From contig NZ_VTTL01000009.1 of the NCBI RefSeq assembly GCF_008364685.1, forward strand, positions 124,001 to 188,000: DNA of 64,000 nucleotides. The letters run 5' to 3'. The translations under genes were made by a program, and so were the position numbers. Shown in pieces: positions 46,961 to 58,285 of the stretch. Below the pieces are notes generated by a model, which did not search any database, was not told where the DNA came from, and saw only the letters and a program-made list of their open reading frames with translations. The DNA comes from Xanthobacter oligotrophicus. GTDB lineage: Bacteria > Pseudomonadota > Alphaproteobacteria > Rhizobiales > Xanthobacteraceae. Positions within the stretch are counted from its first letter, which is position 1, and every line of letters starts with the position of its first letter.

Positions 46961-47000
46961 AGACGGGGCTGGAGGGCCCGCCCAATCCTATCGGCGCGCC

Positions 47001-48452
47001 TCAGGCGCGCTGGTAGATGTCCTCGAAGCGGTGGATGTCGTCCTCGCCGAGATAAGAACCGGTCTGCACCTCGATCAGCTCCAGCGGAATGCGGCCAGGA
47101 TTGCCGAGCCGGTGCACGCTGCCGATGGGGATGTAGGTGGATTCGTTCTCGTGCACCGTGTAGCTGCGGTCAGCTACCGTCACCTCGGCGGTGCCGCGCA
47201 CCACCACCCAGTGCTCGGCCCGGTGATGGTGCTTCTGCAGGGACAGGATCCCGCCCGGCTCCACCACAATCTTCTTCACCTGGAAGCGGTCGCCCTTGCA
47301 CACGGTCTGGTACGTGCCCCAGGGCCGGTGGATGGTGAGGTGCTCCTCCACTTCCTTGCGGTTGGAGTCCTTGAGCGCGGCCACCAGCGCCTTCACGTCC
47401 TGGCTGCGGTTCGAGGGCATCACCAGCACCGCATCCTCGGTGGCGATCACCGAGACACCGTCGAGGCCGATGGCGGTCACCAGCGGGCCGTCCGAGCGCA
47501 CGAAGGAGTTGCTGCTGTCGAGAAGCTGCACCGTGCCGACGGTGACATTGCCCCGCTCGTCCTGGTTGCCGATCTCGTGCAGGGCATCCCAGGAGCCCAC
47601 GTCCGACCAGCCGAAGCTGCCGCGCACCACCGCCGCGTGGCGGGTGCGCTCCAGCACCGCGAAGTCGATGGACTTGGCCGGCGAGGACTTGAAGGCCACG
47701 GGATCGAGCCGCAGGAAGCCGAGGTCGGACTTCGCTTCGGCCACGGCCGCGCGGGCGGCATCGGTGATGGCGGGCTCGAACATCTCCGCTTCCTTCAGCA
47801 GCAGACCTGCCGGGAAGAGGAAGTTGCCCGAATTCCAGAGGTAGCCGGCCTCCACATAGCGCTCGGCCGTAGCGCGATCCGGCTTCTCGACGAAGGAATC
47901 CACCTCATAGGACCCGCGTTCGTCGATCTGGGCGCCGAGGCGGATATAGCCGTAGCTGGTGCGCGGCTCCGTGGGCTCGATGCCGAAGGTGACGATGCGG
48001 CCGAGACGGGCGGCGTCGGCGCCGATCTCCACCGTCTTCACGAAGCCTGCGGGGTCGAGCACCACGTGGTCGGAGGCAAGCGCCAGCACCAGCGTCTCGG
48101 GGCCATAGGTCTCGGCCACCCAGACCGCGGCGGCGATAAGGGCGGGGGCGCTGTCGCGCCGCGCCGGCTCCAGCATGACGGTGGCGTCGATGCCGATGGC
48201 CCGCGCCTGGCGCTGGGCAAAGAAACGGAATTCCTCGTTGGCCACCACCACTGGATCGGCGAACACCGCGCCCGGCGCCGCCCGCAGCAACGTGTCCTGG
48301 AACATGGTGTTCTCGGTGGCGAGCGGCAGGAACTGCTTCGGCAGGCTGTTGCGCGACAGCGGCCACAGCCGCGTTCCGGAGCCTCCGGCCAGAATGACCG
48401 GGACGATCTTTCCGCCGGCCGCCTTCGGGGTAACGGTGGACGAAATGGTCAT
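47001..48452 (-). CDS. manC: mannose-1-phosphate guanylyltransferase / mannose-6-phosphate isomerase
   Basis: Bifunctional type II enzyme for GDP-mannose supply. The 483-residue protein has an N-terminal nucleotidyltransferase with [17 protein letters not shown] (GTP binding), FVEKPD and WNSGNFLF. The C-terminal cupin domain has RPWGTYQTV, the QKHHHRAEHWVVV metal site and NESTYIPIGSVHRLGNPG. It corresponds to AlgA/XanB/CpsB. It is transcribed in the same direction as ugd, 243 bases downstream of it. That gap contains no gene. It supplies GDP-mannose for the polysaccharide. Confidence 0.96.
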   Translation of the reverse strand: MTISSTVTPKAAGGKIVPVILAGGSGTRLWPLSRNSLPKQFLPLATENTMFQDTLLRAAPGAVFADPVVVANEEFRFFAQRQARAIGIDATVMLEPARRDSAPALIAAAVWVAETYGPETLVLALASDHVVLDPAGFVKTVEIGADAARLGRIVTFGIEPTEPRTSYGYIRLGAQIDERGSYEVDSFVEKPDRATAERYVEAGYLWNSGNFLFPAGLLLKEAEMFEPAITDAARAAVAEAKSDLGFLRLDPVAFKSSPAKSIDFAVLERTRHAAVVRGSFGWSDVGSWDALHEIGNQDERGNVTVGTVQLLDSSNSFVRSDGPLVTAIGLDGVSVIATEDAVLVMPSNRSQDVKALVAALKDSNRKEVEEHLTIHRPWGTYQTVCKGDRFQVKKIVVEPGGILSLQKHHHRAEHWVVVRGTAEVTVADRSYTVHENESTYIPIGSVHRLGNPGRIPLELIEVQTGSYLGEDDIHRFEDIYQRA

Positions 48453-48695
48453 GGCGCGGCCCTCAAGCTGGGTTCAGGTCACGTTGCTACAAGCAACTGG
48501 CGTGGTCCACAAAGAAGTGTCCCGAGGCCTTCGCCGGGCCGCAGCAAAAATCGCTGCCCGGACTGAAGCGAGATCTGCCCGGGCTGCTGGAGCCCGAGCA
48601 GTAAATCCATCTCCGGGCCAAGCGGGAGTACGGTTCACCGACCGGATCGCCATGCAATCCGATCAGAACGTCCTCCCGCGCTGGCGAGGCGCGCC

Positions 48696-50012
48696 TCAGG
48701 CGTCGGAGAGGCCGCGCCCGACGCTGCTGTACTGGAAGCCGAGGGCGGCCATCTCCTCGGGGCGGTAGATGTTGCGCAGGTCCACCACCACCGGCTGGGC
48801 CATCATCGACTGGATGCGCTTGAGGTCGAGGGCGCGGAAGGCGTCCCACTCGGTGACGATGACCAGGGCGTCAGCCCCGTCCGCCGCCTGATAGGGGCTG
48901 TCCACGTAGTCGACGTTGCCGAGCACGAGCTTGGCCTGCTCGACGCCTTCGGGATCGTGCGCCCGGATGATGGCGCCGGCATCCTGGAGGGCGGTGATGA
49001 TGGCGATGGACGGGGCATCGCGCATGTCGTCGGTGTTGGGCTTGAAGGTGAGGCCCAGCACGCCGACGGTCTTGCCGCGCACCGATCCGCCGAGCGCGGC
49101 GATGACCTTGCGGGCCATGGCGCGCTTGCGCTGGTCGTTCACCGAGACCACCGTCTCCACGATGCGGATGGGGGCATCATAGTCCTGGGCGGTCTTGATG
49201 AGGGCGAGCGTATCCTTAGGGAAGCAGGAGCCGCCGTAGCCGGGACCCGCGTGCAGGAACTTGGAGCCGATGCGGTTGTCGAGGCCGATGCCGCGGGCCA
49301 CGTCCTGCACGTTGCCGCCCACCTTCTCGCACAGGTCCGAGATCTCGTTGATGAAGGTGATCTTGGTGGCGAGGAAGGCGTTGGCCGCGTACTTGATCAG
49401 CTCCGCCGTGCGGCGGGAGGTGAACAGCAGCGGCGACTGGTTGAGGAAGAGTGGGCGGTAGAGGTTGGTCATGACCTCCTTCGCGCGTTCCTCGTCGGTG
49501 CCCACCACGATGCGGTCGGGCCGCTTGAAATCGATGATTGCTGCGCCTTCGCGCAGGAACTCGGGGTTGGAGACCACGGAGAATTCGGCGTCAGGCCGGG
49601 TCTCGCGGATGATGCGCTCCACCTCGTCACCGGTGCCCACGGGCACGGTGGATTTGGTGACGATCACCGTATAGCCCGTGATCGCGCTGGCGATGTCGCG
49701 GGCGGCCTGGTGCACATAGGAGAGGTCGGCATGGCCGTCGCCGCGGCGCGAGGGCGTGCCCACCGCGATGAACACCGCTTCCGCATCGGCGACGCCTTCG
49801 GCGAGGCTGGTGGTGAAGAACAGCCGCTCGGCCTTCACGTTCGACGCCACCAGATCGTCGAGGCCGGGCTCGAAGATCGGGATTTCGCCGCGCTTCAGGG
49901 CCGCAATCTTGCCCTCGTGCGTATCGACGCACGTCACCGTATGGCCGAAATCCGCAAAGCACGCGCCGGAGACCAAGCCCACATAGCCCGCTCCGATCAT
50001 GGTCACACGCAT
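48696..50012 (-). CDS. ugd: UDP-glucose 6-dehydrogenase
   Basis: Oxidises UDP-glucose to UDP-glucuronate with two NAD+. The 438-residue protein has an N-terminal NAD fold MIGAGYVGLVSGACFADFGH, STVPVGTGDE, NPEFLREG, the active-site loop GPGYGGSCFPKD with the catalytic Cys, and a C-terminal UDP-binding domain (GLTFKPNTDDMRDAP). It provides an acidic sugar donor for exopolysaccharide. It is divergent from the tyrosine kinase gene across a 550-base region that carries a strong inverted repeat, and both directions are likely to be controlled there. Confidence 0.96.
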   Translation of the reverse strand: MRVTMIGAGYVGLVSGACFADFGHTVTCVDTHEGKIAALKRGEIPIFEPGLDDLVASNVKAERLFFTTSLAEGVADAEAVFIAVGTPSRRGDGHADLSYVHQAARDIASAITGYTVIVTKSTVPVGTGDEVERIIRETRPDAEFSVVSNPEFLREGAAIIDFKRPDRIVVGTDEERAKEVMTNLYRPLFLNQSPLLFTSRRTAELIKYAANAFLATKITFINEISDLCEKVGGNVQDVARGIGLDNRIGSKFLHAGPGYGGSCFPKDTLALIKTAQDYDAPIRIVETVVSVNDQRKRAMARKVIAALGGSVRGKTVGVLGLTFKPNTDDMRDAPSIAIITALQDAGAIIRAHDPEGVEQAKLVLGNVDYVDSPYQAADGADALVIVTEWDAFRALDLKRIQSMMAQPVVVDLRNIYRPEEMAALGFQYSSVGRGLSDA

Positions 50013-50562
50013 GGCCCAGCCCTGTCTTGTGCAACTTTCGCCCTAAGGCTTCGGTCGCATGTTGCATCGCAGCAGGGATTAGCCCCCCGTGGCCAAAATC
50101 TCAATGGATTTTTGCCCGCGGGACCCCATCTGGACCCGACCTCAGCGACGCACCCCCGCCGCCGTCGCCCGTCGCGCGTGTGCCTGCTCGGAACGCGCGC
50201 GGAAGTGGCTTCTGCAGCGCAAACAGGACCTTGCGGCTGGCGTCCGCCCGCGCTGGTGACGAAGATGCCAATTTTCGAGCAAGTGCTCAAAAATACGACA
50301 GGATTGGCGGCCGCTTGGGAACGTCATTTCTCATTTTGCGACGCGAGAGCATCGTTGATGCGCCGGCCGCTGCGGCAGGCGCATCAACGATGCGATTCAT
50401 CTCCCCGGAAACCGGGTGGAAGGGGCTTCGAGGACGAACTTTTTTGAATGAAACGTGCCAAGATACCTTCTGTGTGCGCCGCAGCACTGGCCTTCGCGGC
50501 AGGGTCGCGCTAACGTGCTTCGCGAGAGTTGATGTCAAGTGTAGCCACGAGGGGTCGTATCT
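50013..50562. promoter_or_regulatory. 550-base divergent regulatory region with a 16-bp inverted repeat
   Basis: This region lies between the divergent ugd and tyrosine kinase genes and has no credible gene. A perfect 16-bp inverted repeat (GCATCGTTGATGCGCC at 50349-50364, GGCGCATCAACGATGC at 50378-50393, 13-base loop) lies 170 bases before the kinase start. It has no U-tract on either strand. It may be an operator for a dimeric regulator, an RNA hairpin in the kinase leader, or a mobile intergenic repeat. Confidence 0.65.
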
Positions 50563-52857
50563 GTGCTGCAGTCTCCGAAACGGTCGAGCGGGGGGCTTCG
50601 CTACGAAGGTAGCTCTCAAGGCGAGAGTTCCATTCCTTCCATCGATTTCTCCGGCATGCTGGCGGCAGTCCGCCGGCAGGCGCGGCCGGTTCTGATCGGG
50701 ATCTGTATCGGCGCGACGCTCGGGCTGGCGTTTTTCATCGCCAAGACGCCGGTCTATTTTGCCGGCACGCAACTGCTTCTCGACAGCAAGTCGAAAGTCA
50801 ACGACGAGGTGGCCGTGACCGCCCTGTCGGAGCTGGGCCTCGACACCGGTGCGGTGGATAGCCAGGTCGAAGTGCTGAAGTCCACGAACATCGCCAATTC
50901 GGTGATCGCCAAGGTCGGCATCGACCGGGTGCTGGACGACGACAACGTGCAGTCGTTCGTGGCGAGCGGGATCTCGGCGGTGAAATCCGGGATCCGCGCG
51001 GTCAAGGAAGCCATCATTCCTCCGCGCCAGCTGACGCCGGCGGAGCAGGACGCGGCGCAGCGCGAGGCGGCTCTTCTCTACCTGAGCAACAATCTGTCGC
51101 TGAAGCGCGTCGGTCGGACCTATGTGATCGAGATCGGGTTTACGTCGACCCAGGCCGACAAGGCTGCGCAGATCGCGAATGCCTACACCCAGGCCTATGT
51201 GGACGACCAGTTCTCCGCCAATTTCGATGCGACGCGCCGGGCCAGCGACTGGCTGTTGCCGCGTATCCAGGAATTGCGCCAGAAGGCCATCGAGACCGAT
51301 CTCGCGGTCCAGAGTTTCCGCGGCGAGAAGGGACTGATCACGACCTCCACCGGCTCGCTGGTCAACGAGCAGCAGGTCGGCGAGATCAACACCCAGCTGG
51401 TGCTCGCCCGTTCGGACGTGGCGCGGGCGGGTGCAAAATATGATCGCATCCAGTCCATCATCTCGTCCGGCCAGATGGATGCCGCGGTGTCCGAGGCCAT
51501 CGACAATCCCATCATTGTGGAATTGCGGAACAAGGCGACCGCCGCCGCCAAGACCGAATCGGAACTCGCGAGCAAACTCGGCCCAAGCCATTACCAGGTG
51601 CAGCGGCTGAGGTCCGATATCGCCGAATATCAGCGGCTGATCTTCACCGAGCTAGGGCGCATCGCGGAAAGCTACCGCAGCGAGCGGGACATCTCCCTTG
51701 CCCGCGAGCGGGCGCTGGAAGCCCAGCTGAAGAGCCAGGTCGGCCTGTCCAACGTGGCCAACAAGGACAAGGTGGCGCTTCGCGAACTGGAGCGCGAGGC
51801 CGACACCTACAAGAACCTCTACGAGACCATGCTGCAGCGTTACCAGGAATCCCTGCAGAAGCAGTCCTTCCCGGTCTCCGAGGCGCGGGTGATCTCGGTT
51901 GCGGTGACGCCGTCGCTGCCGGCGGCGCCCAAGCTGGTTCTTTCCGTCATTCTCGGGTCCATCCTGGGTTTCATCGGCGGTGCCGGATATGGCGTGGTGC
52001 GCGAGCTGCGGGATCTGGGCTTCCGCTCCGCCTCCCAGATCCGCGAACTGCTCAGGCTCGAGTGTATCGGCGTCATGCCGCGAATCTCGGCGCGCCAGCT
52101 GGCCATGGTGCCGCCCCTCGCCAGTTCGGGTCCCGGCAAGGTGGCCGGCTCGGCCATGATGCGCTACGGCACCAACCACATCCTCTCGCCCTTTGCAGAA
52201 ACGCTGCGCAGCGCCAAGGTCGCGGTGGATTTCTCCGTTGGGGACAAGGCGCCCAAGATTATCGCCCTTGCATCGGTCCTGCCGACGGAAGGCAAGTCGA
52301 CGATCAGCAAGAATTTCGCCTCCATGCTGGCGCAGCTGGGCGCGCGCACGGTGCTGATCGATGCGGACCTGCGCTTTCGCGGGCTGAGCGACGACATTAC
52401 CCCTCACGCGCAGAAGGGCCTGTTCCACATCCTCAGCCAGGGGGTGCCGGTCTCGTCGGTGATGATGGTGGAGCCGGATACGGGCCTTCTCTTCATTCCT
52501 GCGGGTTCCGATATCGGCAGCGCCCACACCAGCAATCTGGTCTCGTCGCCAGCCATGGCGAATCTGCTCTCGGAAGTCGGGGCGCATGCCGACTACATCA
52601 TCGTCGATCTGCCCCCCCTCGGGCCGGTGGTGGACGTGCGCGCGGCCGCCAAGTATTTCGATGGCGTCTTGTTTGTCCTGGAGTGGGGTGCCACCTCGCG
52701 CGACCTCGTGGTGGATGCTTTCGAGGCCAATCCGCAGGTCTATGAGAAGTGCATCGGCGTGATCCTCAACAAGGTGGATACGCACCGTCTGCACTTCTAC
52801 ACCAGCAAGGTGCCGCAGGACGGACTGCACAAGAAGTACGCCGCCTATTACGGCTGA
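50563..52857 (+). CDS. polysaccharide co-polymerase fused to BY-kinase (Wzc-like)
   Basis: Inner-membrane protein that sets chain length and regulates export of polysaccharide. In the 764 residues, a Wzz domain begins at about residue 27 and is bounded by membrane helices at about 43-61 and 452-472. Between them is a long coiled-coil region with chain-length tyrosine-kinase GNVR-type features. The cytoplasmic ATPase has Walker A LPTEGKST (Lys578), Walker A' VLIDADLR and Walker B YIIVDLPP. The C-terminus KKYAAYYG gives a short tyrosine cluster (759, 762, 763) for autophosphorylation. The GTG start at 50563 has GAGGGG upstream. The tyrosine cluster is shorter than in E. coli Wzc. Confidence 0.94.
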   Translation: MLQSPKRSSGGLRYEGSSQGESSIPSIDFSGMLAAVRRQARPVLIGICIGATLGLAFFIAKTPVYFAGTQLLLDSKSKVNDEVAVTALSELGLDTGAVDSQVEVLKSTNIANSVIAKVGIDRVLDDDNVQSFVASGISAVKSGIRAVKEAIIPPRQLTPAEQDAAQREAALLYLSNNLSLKRVGRTYVIEIGFTSTQADKAAQIANAYTQAYVDDQFSANFDATRRASDWLLPRIQELRQKAIETDLAVQSFRGEKGLITTSTGSLVNEQQVGEINTQLVLARSDVARAGAKYDRIQSIISSGQMDAAVSEAIDNPIIVELRNKATAAAKTESELASKLGPSHYQVQRLRSDIAEYQRLIFTELGRIAESYRSERDISLARERALEAQLKSQVGLSNVANKDKVALRELEREADTYKNLYETMLQRYQESLQKQSFPVSEARVISVAVTPSLPAAPKLVLSVILGSILGFIGGAGYGVVRELRDLGFRSASQIRELLRLECIGVMPRISARQLAMVPPLASSGPGKVAGSAMMRYGTNHILSPFAETLRSAKVAVDFSVGDKAPKIIALASVLPTEGKSTISKNFASMLAQLGARTVLIDADLRFRGLSDDITPHAQKGLFHILSQGVPVSSVMMVEPDTGLLFIPAGSDIGSAHTSNLVSSPAMANLLSEVGAHADYIIVDLPPLGPVVDVRAAAKYFDGVLFVLEWGATSRDLVVDAFEANPQVYEKCIGVILNKVDTHRLHFYTSKVPQDGLHKKYAAYYG

Positions 52858-53459
52858 TCGTCCTTCCGCCGGCCTGTCCGAAATTAGAGATTCTACCTTT
52901 TGTCGGGATATCGGCGCAGGATTCCTTGCGCCGCTTCCCATGTCGTGCGGCTCGGCTCATCGCCTTGGCCGGACGTTCCCATTCGCATCCGTCGATGCAC
53001 TCGCTCTGCGGGTCGCCGGCGCGGGGTGGGGCAGGCAATCGGTGCGTAGGGAGAGGCCCGCGGACGAAGCAGGAGAGGTTGTCCGCGCGGCTGTGATATC
53101 CAGTTGGCGACGGGCGGCGACCTCAACTCCTGCCCGCCTTAATCCAAAAGCACTTCGCGTGATCCAATCCTATACCGGTTGGTGTATCCGGCCGGTGATA
53201 CACTGTTTGGTCGGCCTTCCCTCTTCGGCCTGCGCTCGCACGTCGCACCGGCATAATGGTGCGCTGCGGAGCGCTGAGTTTAGACCGTTTTTGCAGTGCG
53301 AAACGCGCTTCAAGTGGGCCGGAACGCACCGCATTCTGTTCCGTGAAGCACGGTTCGTAGATTGCATAGGGGGGCGTTATCCTCTAGTCTTATGTGCACT
53401 GCACACTGACTAAGGTGCGGTTTCGCATTTTGAGATAATCATGGCGCGGGCTGGTAAAC
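52858..53459 (+). promoter_or_regulatory. 602-base gene-free region upstream of the rhamnose operon
   Basis: No gene is credible here. Two short inverted repeats stand out. GTGTATC / GATACAC (53182-53188 and 53197-53203) flanks CCGGCCGG-like bases, and TGTGCA-C-TGCACA (53393-53405) lies 55 bases before rfbC. The last 130 bases are AT-richer than the flanks and probably hold the rfbC promoter. The repeats are candidate operator sites; none matches a regulator I can name. Confidence 0.5.
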
Positions 53460-54017
53460 ATGAAGCTCGAAAGGCTGGCGATTCCCGAGATCGTCAAGAT
53501 TACACCGGCGCGCTTCGGCGACGCTCGCGGCTATTTCTCTGAAGTTTTCAAGGACGAATGGTTCCGGAAGAACGTTTCGGACACGACATTCATCCAGGAC
53601 AACCAATCCCTTTCTTCCACGGTGGGCACGGTGCGGGGGCTGCATTTCCAGCTCGACCCGTTCGCCCAGGGCAAGCTCGTGCGCTGCACGGCCGGCGCCA
53701 TCTTCGACGTGGCGGTGGATATCCGCGTGGGCTCGCCCACGTTTGGTCGCTGGGTCGGCGTGGAGCTGACCCCGGAAAATGGTGACCAGCTTTGGATCCC
53801 GCCCGGATTCGCGCATGGATTTGCGACGCTGCTCCCCGATTCCGTCATCTTCTACAAGGTGACGGCGCCCTACAGCGCAGCCCATGACCGCGGCCTGCTG
53901 TGGAACGACTCCGAGATCGGCATCGACTGGCCCCTGGAGACGGGGCAGGCAGTGCTTTCGGAAAAAGACAAGGTTCAACCGCGGCTGGCGGACCTGCCGC
54001 CCAGCTTCGCATACTAA
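53460..54017 (+). CDS. rfbC: dTDP-4-dehydrorhamnose 3,5-epimerase RfbC
   Basis: Epimerises C3 and C5 of dTDP-4-keto-6-deoxy-glucose. The 185-residue cupin protein has the signature motifs [33 protein letters not shown] (catalytic His in GLHFQ), and [12 protein letters not shown], and ends [18 protein letters not shown]. It is the intact counterpart of the remnant at 45249-45520. It opens a plus-strand rfbCBDA operon, 17 bases before rfbB. The start ATG 53460 is standard. Confidence 0.96.
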   Translation: MKLERLAIPEIVKITPARFGDARGYFSEVFKDEWFRKNVSDTTFIQDNQSLSSTVGTVRGLHFQLDPFAQGKLVRCTAGAIFDVAVDIRVGSPTFGRWVGVELTPENGDQLWIPPGFAHGFATLLPDSVIFYKVTAPYSAAHDRGLLWNDSEIGIDWPLETGQAVLSEKDKVQPRLADLPPSFAY

Positions 54018-54034
54018 GTTGCGGAGAGATCTCC

Positions 54035-55092
<1,058 letters not shown>

Positions 55093-55102
<10 letters not shown>

Positions 55103-55986
55103 TCGTCACTGGCAAGCAGGGCCAGGTCGTCTCTTCGTTGCTGGAGCGCGGCCGCGCCGCCTCCGTCGAGGTGATCGCGCTCGGCCGGCCTGAACTCGAC
55201 CTGCCCGATGCCGCCTCGGTGCGCTCTGCCATCGCGGCGGCTGAGCCCGACGCGATCGTGTCGGCTGCGGCCTACACGGCAGTGGACAAGGCCGAGAGCG
55301 AGCCGGACCTGGCCTTCGCCGTCAATGAGACTGGCGCGGGCGCTGTTGCCGAGGCTGCGGCTGCCCTCGGCGTTCCGGTGATCCATCTCTCAACCGATTA
55401 TGTTTTCGCCGGTGATAAGGCCGAGCCCTATGTGGAGACCGATCCGACAGGGCCGGTTTCCGTCTATGGCGCCTCGAAGCTTGCGGGCGAGCAGAAGGTT
55501 GCCGCAGCGACGGACAATCACGCCATCCTGCGCACGGCCTGGGTTTATTCTCCCTTCGGCGCCAACTTCCTGAAGACCATGCTGCGCCTCGGCGAAAGCC
55601 GGGACGTGTTGCGCGTGGTGGCGGACCAGCGGGGCACGCCGACCAATGCCCTCGATATCGCCGATGCGGTGATCGCGGTTGCCCGGCGCCTCAAGGCTGA
55701 TCCCGATCCGGCCCTGCGCGGCGTGTTCCACCTGACCGGAGGCGGGGAGGGCACCTGGGCGGACTTCGCCGAGGTCATCTTCGACGGCCTCAGGGAGAGG
55801 ACGGGGCGCGAGGTGAGGGTGGAGCGGATCACCACCGCGGATTATCCGACACCGGCCCGCCGGCCCGCGAATTCGCGGCTTTCGACTAAAAAACTGCAAT
55901 CATCGTATGGAATTGTGCTCGCCGACTGGGACGCGTCCACGCGTGGCGTGGTCGACCGGCTGCTCGCCGCCGGCCCGGCGACTTGA
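55093..55986 (+). CDS. rfbD: dTDP-4-dehydrorhamnose reductase RfbD
   Basis: Last step to dTDP-L-rhamnose. The 297-residue protein has [10 protein letters not shown] in place of the usual Gxx[12 protein letters not shown], catalytic YGASK and [12 protein letters not shown]. The dinucleotide-binding loop reads GKQGQV, a variant also seen in other alphaproteobacterial RfbD. The start ATG 55093 overlaps rfbB by ten bases. A second RfbD, about half identical by eye, is encoded at 44154-45053. This copy belongs to the complete operon and is probably the main enzyme. Confidence 0.95.
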
Positions 55987-56000
55987 AGGAAGGCAGGGGT

Positions 56001-56885
56001 ATGAAGGGGATCATTCTCGCCGGCGGATCGGGCACTCGGCTCTATCCGATCACCAAGGCTGTTTCGAAGCAGCTCATGCCGGTCTACGACAAACCGATGA
56101 TCTACTACCCGCTGACCACGCTGATGCTGGCGGGAATCCGTGAGATCCTCATCATCACCACGCCTCATGATGCGGAAGCCTTCGCCCGCCTCCTGGGGGA
56201 TGGCACCCAGTGGGGCATCCAGATCAGCTATGCGGTGCAGCCGAGCCCGGACGGGCTGGCGCAGGCCTTCATCATCGGCGCGGATTTCGTCTCCGGCGGG
56301 CCTTCGGCCCTGATCCTCGGCGACAATATCTACTACGGCCACGGCCTGCCGGAACTGCTGCGCGCCGGTAGCGCGCAGGGCAAGGGCGCCCGTGTGTTCG
56401 CCTATCACGTGACCGATCCGGAGCGGTACGGCGTGGTCGAGTTCGACGCCGGCATGCGGGCCATCTCCATCGAGGAGAAGCCGCCTGAGCCCAAGAGCAA
56501 CTGGGCGGTGACCGGGCTTTACTTCTACGACGAGCAGGTGGTGGACATCGCCGCCAACCTGAAGCCGTCCCCCCGGGGCGAGCTTGAGATCACCGATCTC
56601 AACCGTGTGTACCTGGAGAAGGGCGAGCTTTCGGTGGAGCTCATGGGCCGCGGCTATGCGTGGCTCGACACCGGCACGCCCGACAGTCTGCTCGATGCGG
56701 CGGACTTCGTTGCAACCCTGGAGAAGCGCCAGGGCTTCAAGATCGCCTGCCCGGAAGAGGTAGCGTATCGCATGGGCTTCATCGATGTGGACCAGCTTGC
56801 TGAACTCGCTGTTGCCCTGGGCAAGAGCAATTACGGCAAGTACCTCGCGCAGATCGTCAAGCAGAAGGGGAGCGTGGGCGCCTGA
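56001..56885 (+). CDS. rfbA: glucose-1-phosphate thymidylyltransferase RfbA
   Basis: First step of dTDP-rhamnose synthesis: dTTP and glucose-1-phosphate give dTDP-glucose. The 294-residue protein contains [22 protein letters not shown] (nucleotide binding), [24 protein letters not shown], and the feedback-site region typical of RfbA. AAGGAAGGCAGG precedes ATG 56001, which is preferred over an in-frame codon 18 bases earlier. It closes the rfbCBDA set, 14 bases after rfbD. A glycosyltransferase gene follows after 51 bases, so the operon probably continues. Confidence 0.97.
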   Translation: MKGIILAGGSGTRLYPITKAVSKQLMPVYDKPMIYYPLTTLMLAGIREILIITTPHDAEAFARLLGDGTQWGIQISYAVQPSPDGLAQAFIIGADFVSGGPSALILGDNIYYGHGLPELLRAGSAQGKGARVFAYHVTDPERYGVVEFDAGMRAISIEEKPPEPKSNWAVTGLYFYDEQVVDIAANLKPSPRGELEITDLNRVYLEKGELSVELMGRGYAWLDTGTPDSLLDAADFVATLEKRQGFKIACPEEVAYRMGFIDVDQLAELAVALGKSNYGKYLAQIVKQKGSVGA

Positions 56886-56936
56886 CGCGCACGCAAGACA
56901 GCCTAACGATTTCGACGCCAAAACCCCGGGGGCGGT

Positions 56937-58190
56937 ATGCGTATTCTTGTTGTGTCAGCGATGTTCCCCCCCAACGTTCTCGGCGGCGCGGAAATCTCTG
57001 CTTTCAATCTCACGTCCTGGTTGTTGAAGCAGGGGCATGAAATCGGTGTCCTCATGGCCGCGAAGGCCAAGGACGAGGTGAAGTACGGCGAGATGGTCGA
57101 CGGCATGAAGGTGTGGAGCCTTTTCATGCCGCGGCCCTATCCGATCTTCAAGCAGGGCCGGGACGTCAATCCGCTGCTCAAGCCGCTCTGGCATCTGCAG
57201 GATCATTGCGATCCCCGCAACCCGAAGCTGGTCGGCGAGGTGCTGGACGCGTTCAAGCCGGACTTCTGCAACGTGCACTACATGACCGGGCTCGGCCATA
57301 ATGCGCTCGGGGAGATCGGCAAGCGCGGCATTCCCATGATGTACGTGATGCCGGACATGGCCCTGTCCTGCTTCCGCTCCACCATGTTCGTGAATGGCAA
57401 GACCTGTGAGACCCAGTGCAATCCCTGCAAGATGTCCGCCGCAGTCAAGCGCCAGGGCATCCGGGCGGTGAAGCGCATCGGCTTCAGTTCGCCGTCGCTG
57501 GCCAATCTGGAGCAGAACGCCCGCTTCCAGCCGCTGAAGGAATATCCCCACGCCCATATCCTGAACGCGAACAAGTATCCAAAGCCGACAGTGCCGCGCT
57601 CGCCCTCCGACAAGGTGCGTTTCGTCTATGCCGGGCGGCTGCACCAGTCCAAGGGCGTCGACGTGTTGCTGGCCGCGGCGGAGCAACTGCGCGAGCGCTG
57701 GGATTTCACCTTCACCGTGGTGGGCGGCGGCGGCTACGAGGGTGAGCTGCGGCAACGGTTCGACCATCACGATTGGGTCACCTTCACCGGCCATGTTCCC
57801 CTGCAGGATGCCATCAACCACATCGGCGCCGCAGACATGCTCTGCATCCCCTCGATCTGGTTCGAGAATTCGCCGGGCGTGGTGATCCAGGCGCTGGGCA
57901 TGAGCGTGCCGGTCATCGGCAGCGAAGTGGGTGGCATCCCCGAGCTGGTGAAGCATGACGAAAACGGCTTGCTGGTGCCGCCGGGCGACCAGGAGGCCTG
58001 GCGCAGCGCCCTCGAACTGATCCTGAGCGATCCCGCCCGGCTGAAGCGCTACCAGGACCAGGCGGCGTCCCGGGCCGGCGAGTTTGAACAAGACTATCTC
58101 GGACAGCGTTATCTGAAGTTCATCGATGAAATCCGGAACTTCCCGGGCGCAACCCCGGGGACGACCTATCGCTCGCCCGAGCTGGTCTGA
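56937..58190 (+). CDS. glycosyltransferase family 4 protein
   Basis: Retaining GT-B glycosyltransferase of 417 residues. The N-terminal acceptor half starts RILVVSAMFPPNVLGGAEIS. The donor half includes FVYAGRLHQSKGVDVLL, GHVPLQDAINHIGAADMLCIPSIWFENSPGVV and the family E-x7-E-type region ending SEVGGIPELV. The middle carries a cysteine group CFRSTMFVNGKTC, ETQCNPCK that could bind a metal or form a fold-stabilising cluster, found in some GT4 enzymes. The donor is unknown; dTDP-rhamnose or GDP-mannose are plausible given neighbours. ATG 56937 follows a GGGGGCGG stretch. Confidence 0.92.
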   Translation: MRILVVSAMFPPNVLGGAEISAFNLTSWLLKQGHEIGVLMAAKAKDEVKYGEMVDGMKVWSLFMPRPYPIFKQGRDVNPLLKPLWHLQDHCDPRNPKLVGEVLDAFKPDFCNVHYMTGLGHNALGEIGKRGIPMMYVMPDMALSCFRSTMFVNGKTCETQCNPCKMSAAVKRQGIRAVKRIGFSSPSLANLEQNARFQPLKEYPHAHILNANKYPKPTVPRSPSDKVRFVYAGRLHQSKGVDVLLAAAEQLRERWDFTFTVVGGGGYEGELRQRFDHHDWVTFTGHVPLQDAINHIGAADMLCIPSIWFENSPGVVIQALGMSVPVIGSEVGGIPELVKHDENGLLVPPGDQEAWRSALELILSDPARLKRYQDQAASRAGEFEQDYLGQRYLKFIDEIRNFPGATPGTTYRSPELV

Positions 58191-58285
58191 AGCCGGTTCC
58201 GCCCTCGCATCGAAGGGCGGGCGCGCACGGCGATGGAATGGCGGGCTGCATCCCGGTGCTTTGGAATGGTGACAGGAGATCGATA

